A stretch of 7,304 nucleotides of DNA from Gammaproteobacteria bacterium (GTDB taxonomy: Bacteria > Pseudomonadota > Gammaproteobacteria > Arenicellales > JAHEKD01), in the NCBI GenBank assembly GCA_024638545.1, contig JAHEKD010000049.1:2360-9663 (forward strand), given 5' to 3'. Positions within the stretch are counted from its first letter, which is position 1. The number at the start of each line of letters is the position of its first letter. This document shows positions 6,523-7,304 of the stretch, one piece after another. The notes under the pieces were generated by a model. The model was given only the letters and a program-made list of their open reading frames with translations, was not told where the DNA came from and did not search any database. The position numbers were made by a program, and so were the translations under genes.

Positions 6523-6550
6523 ATTGTACAAAAGATTAGCGGAATTTGAA
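6523..6550 (-). promoter_or_regulatory. Probable sigma-70 promoter of the small lipoprotein gene
   Basis: Read leftwards, TTCAAA (6550-6545) and TACAAT (6528-6523) are spaced by 16 nt. The -10 box matches the consensus at five of six positions, the -35 box at four. Transcription would begin near 6516, leaving a leader of about 35 nt. The inverted repeat TGTAC (6510-6514) / GTACA (6526-6530) overlaps the -10 box and start region and could be an operator, but it is short. The promoter lies just beyond the stop codon of the preceding gene, so the lipoprotein can be made independently of uvrD. Confidence 0.42.
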
Positions 6551-6570
6551 CAGAAGTTACCAATAGTTCA

Positions 6571-7080
6571 TCAATAAACGCCGTTTAGAATTTCAGCATT
6601 ATCCTTTGATCGTTTTTGATCTGGGTCATATATGCACGCAGTAAGTTCGATATGGTTAATATAATCTGCCGGAAGCTGGTGATGTTTTGCGCCTGTGAGT
6701 ACATAGGCTTTATACCAGTCATACGGCATCAAACCATCATCCATTGCATCAAGCTGAGCCTGGTAGAGCAGTGCATTGATTGTATTGCCGCGATGCTCCA
6801 GGTCTAAATAAATCGCTGAATAACCGTGACCAACGCCCTCAAAATAATCCAGCTGCCGTTTCTGCTCGCTGGTGATTCCATAGATTACGCCCCAAACATC
6901 GTAGTCAGGGTTGGGAACGACTGTACACTTGCCAGACTGATCTCCACCGCGTTTGTGAAAAACAAGCCGGTGTCGCATCAGGCGTGCGATGCCCAGCGTG
7001 CCAAAATCGCCTATTCGCTGGTGCAGCCGAAAATAGTTTAGGTTTGAGCCAAAGGCAAAGTAGCTGATGCTAAAGGTCAT
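6571..7080 (-). CDS. Gamma-glutamylcyclotransferase-like (GGCT/AIG2-like fold) protein
   Basis: A 169-residue cytosolic protein of the gamma-glutamylcyclotransferase fold. Known members release 5-oxoproline from gamma-glutamyl amino acids, glutathione or gamma-glutamylamines. The N-terminus has YFAFGSNL (7-14), the family's substrate-binding loop (Y/F-x-x-Y/F-G-S-N-L). The general-base glutamate fits Glu81 in LDYFEGVGHGY, a well-conserved context. VWGVIYGIT (62-70) is the usual strand before it. Length and motifs suggest an active enzyme, but the substrate cannot be told from sequence. Its ATG overlaps the uvrD stop as ATGA, a 4-nt overlap that implies co-transcription and translational coupling. 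The gene ends with TGA, and the likely promoter of the small lipoprotein begins about 20 nt further on. Confidence 0.87.
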   Translation of the reverse strand: MTFSISYFAFGSNLNYFRLHQRIGDFGTLGIARLMRHRLVFHKRGGDQSGKCTVVPNPDYDVWGVIYGITSEQKRQLDYFEGVGHGYSAIYLDLEHRGNTINALLYQAQLDAMDDGLMPYDWYKAYVLTGAKHHQLPADYINHIELTACIYDPDQKRSKDNAEILNGVY

Positions 7081-7304
7081 GCGACAAGTTCAAGTTTGGC
7101 GAAAGATATGACCAGCCACTTGTTACCCGCGTTTTGGAAGTTGACCTGTATTCGGGCGTGCTCGCCCTGGCCTTCAATATTGAGCACAGTGCCTTCTCCG
7201 AATTTAGCGTGGCTGACGCGAGCGCCCAGCTTATAGTCACCGTTTGCAGTTTGTCTTGCGGCGGCATTATGGGTTTGGGCAACCGGGGCCATGCTTGTCC
7301 GAGT
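7077..7304 (-). CDS. uvrD: DNA helicase II UvrD, C-terminal end (partial)
   Basis: The last 75 residues of a gene that enters from the right edge and ends with TGA at 7079-7077. The sequence from about DYKLGARVSHAKFGEGTV through EGQGEHARIQVNF to NKWLVISFAKLELVA is the characteristic Tudor-like C-terminal domain of UvrD/PcrA helicases, which is known to contact RNA polymerase. It follows a low-complexity linker (QTHNAAARQTANG). UvrD is a superfamily 1A 3'-5' helicase acting in nucleotide excision repair, mismatch repair and clearing of stalled RNA polymerase. The motor domains lie outside the window, so integrity cannot be judged. The stop codon overlaps the start of the cyclotransferase-like gene. 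Confidence 0.93.
   Translation of the reverse strand, partial: TRTSMAPVAQTHNAAARQTANGDYKLGARVSHAKFGEGTVLNIEGQGEHARIQVNFQNAGNKWLVISFAKLELVA

Overview
The window looks like chromosomal DNA of a gammaproteobacterium-like organism with moderate, slightly AT-leaning base composition. The main taxonomic hint is the UvrD C-terminal tail at the right edge, which resembles proteobacterial UvrD. The lipoproteins, the Ni-type glyoxalase I and the MscS/CorA families fit a Gram-negative envelope. Nothing allows a genus to be named. I see no rRNA, tRNA, CRISPR array, transposase or phage gene.

Layout. (1) Positions 1-94 hold the last codons of an unidentified protein with an Asp-rich calcium-loop motif. 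(2) Positions 95-730 are largely degenerate. They contain an N-terminally truncated cupin remnant (440-658) and possibly a second piece of the same gene upstream in another frame. (3) Positions 732-2315 hold a Rieske non-haem iron oxygenase alpha subunit followed 45 nt later by glyoxalase I (gloA), probably co-transcribed. (4) Positions 2455-2871 encode a cysteine-containing outer-membrane-type lipoprotein of unknown function. (5) Positions 3023-6312 form a same-strand membrane transport block: a 7-TM-like MscS channel, a second short and divergent MscS-family channel, and a CorA-type Mg2+ channel. (6) From 6347 to the right edge all genes run leftwards: uvrD (C-terminus only), a gamma-glutamylcyclotransferase-like protein overlapping it by ATGA, and a 44-residue lipoprotein with a strong Shine-Dalgarno sequence and its own likely promoter.

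How they may work together. The two MscS proteins plus CorA suggest a locus for osmotic and ionic homeostasis: mechanosensitive release valves together with divalent cation uptake. The Rieske enzyme has a Glu in the ExxH bridging position typical of quaternary-ammonium monooxygenases (choline, betaine, carnitine), so a link to osmolyte breakdown is possible, but no substrate can be assigned and no reductase partner is present. Glyoxalase I and the gamma-glutamylcyclotransferase-like protein both touch glutathione-related chemistry but lie in separate transcription units.

I do not see a clearly new biological system here. The items most worth a second look are the paired dissimilar MscS genes with corA, the small lipoprotein, and the decaying cupin beside the Rieske gene.
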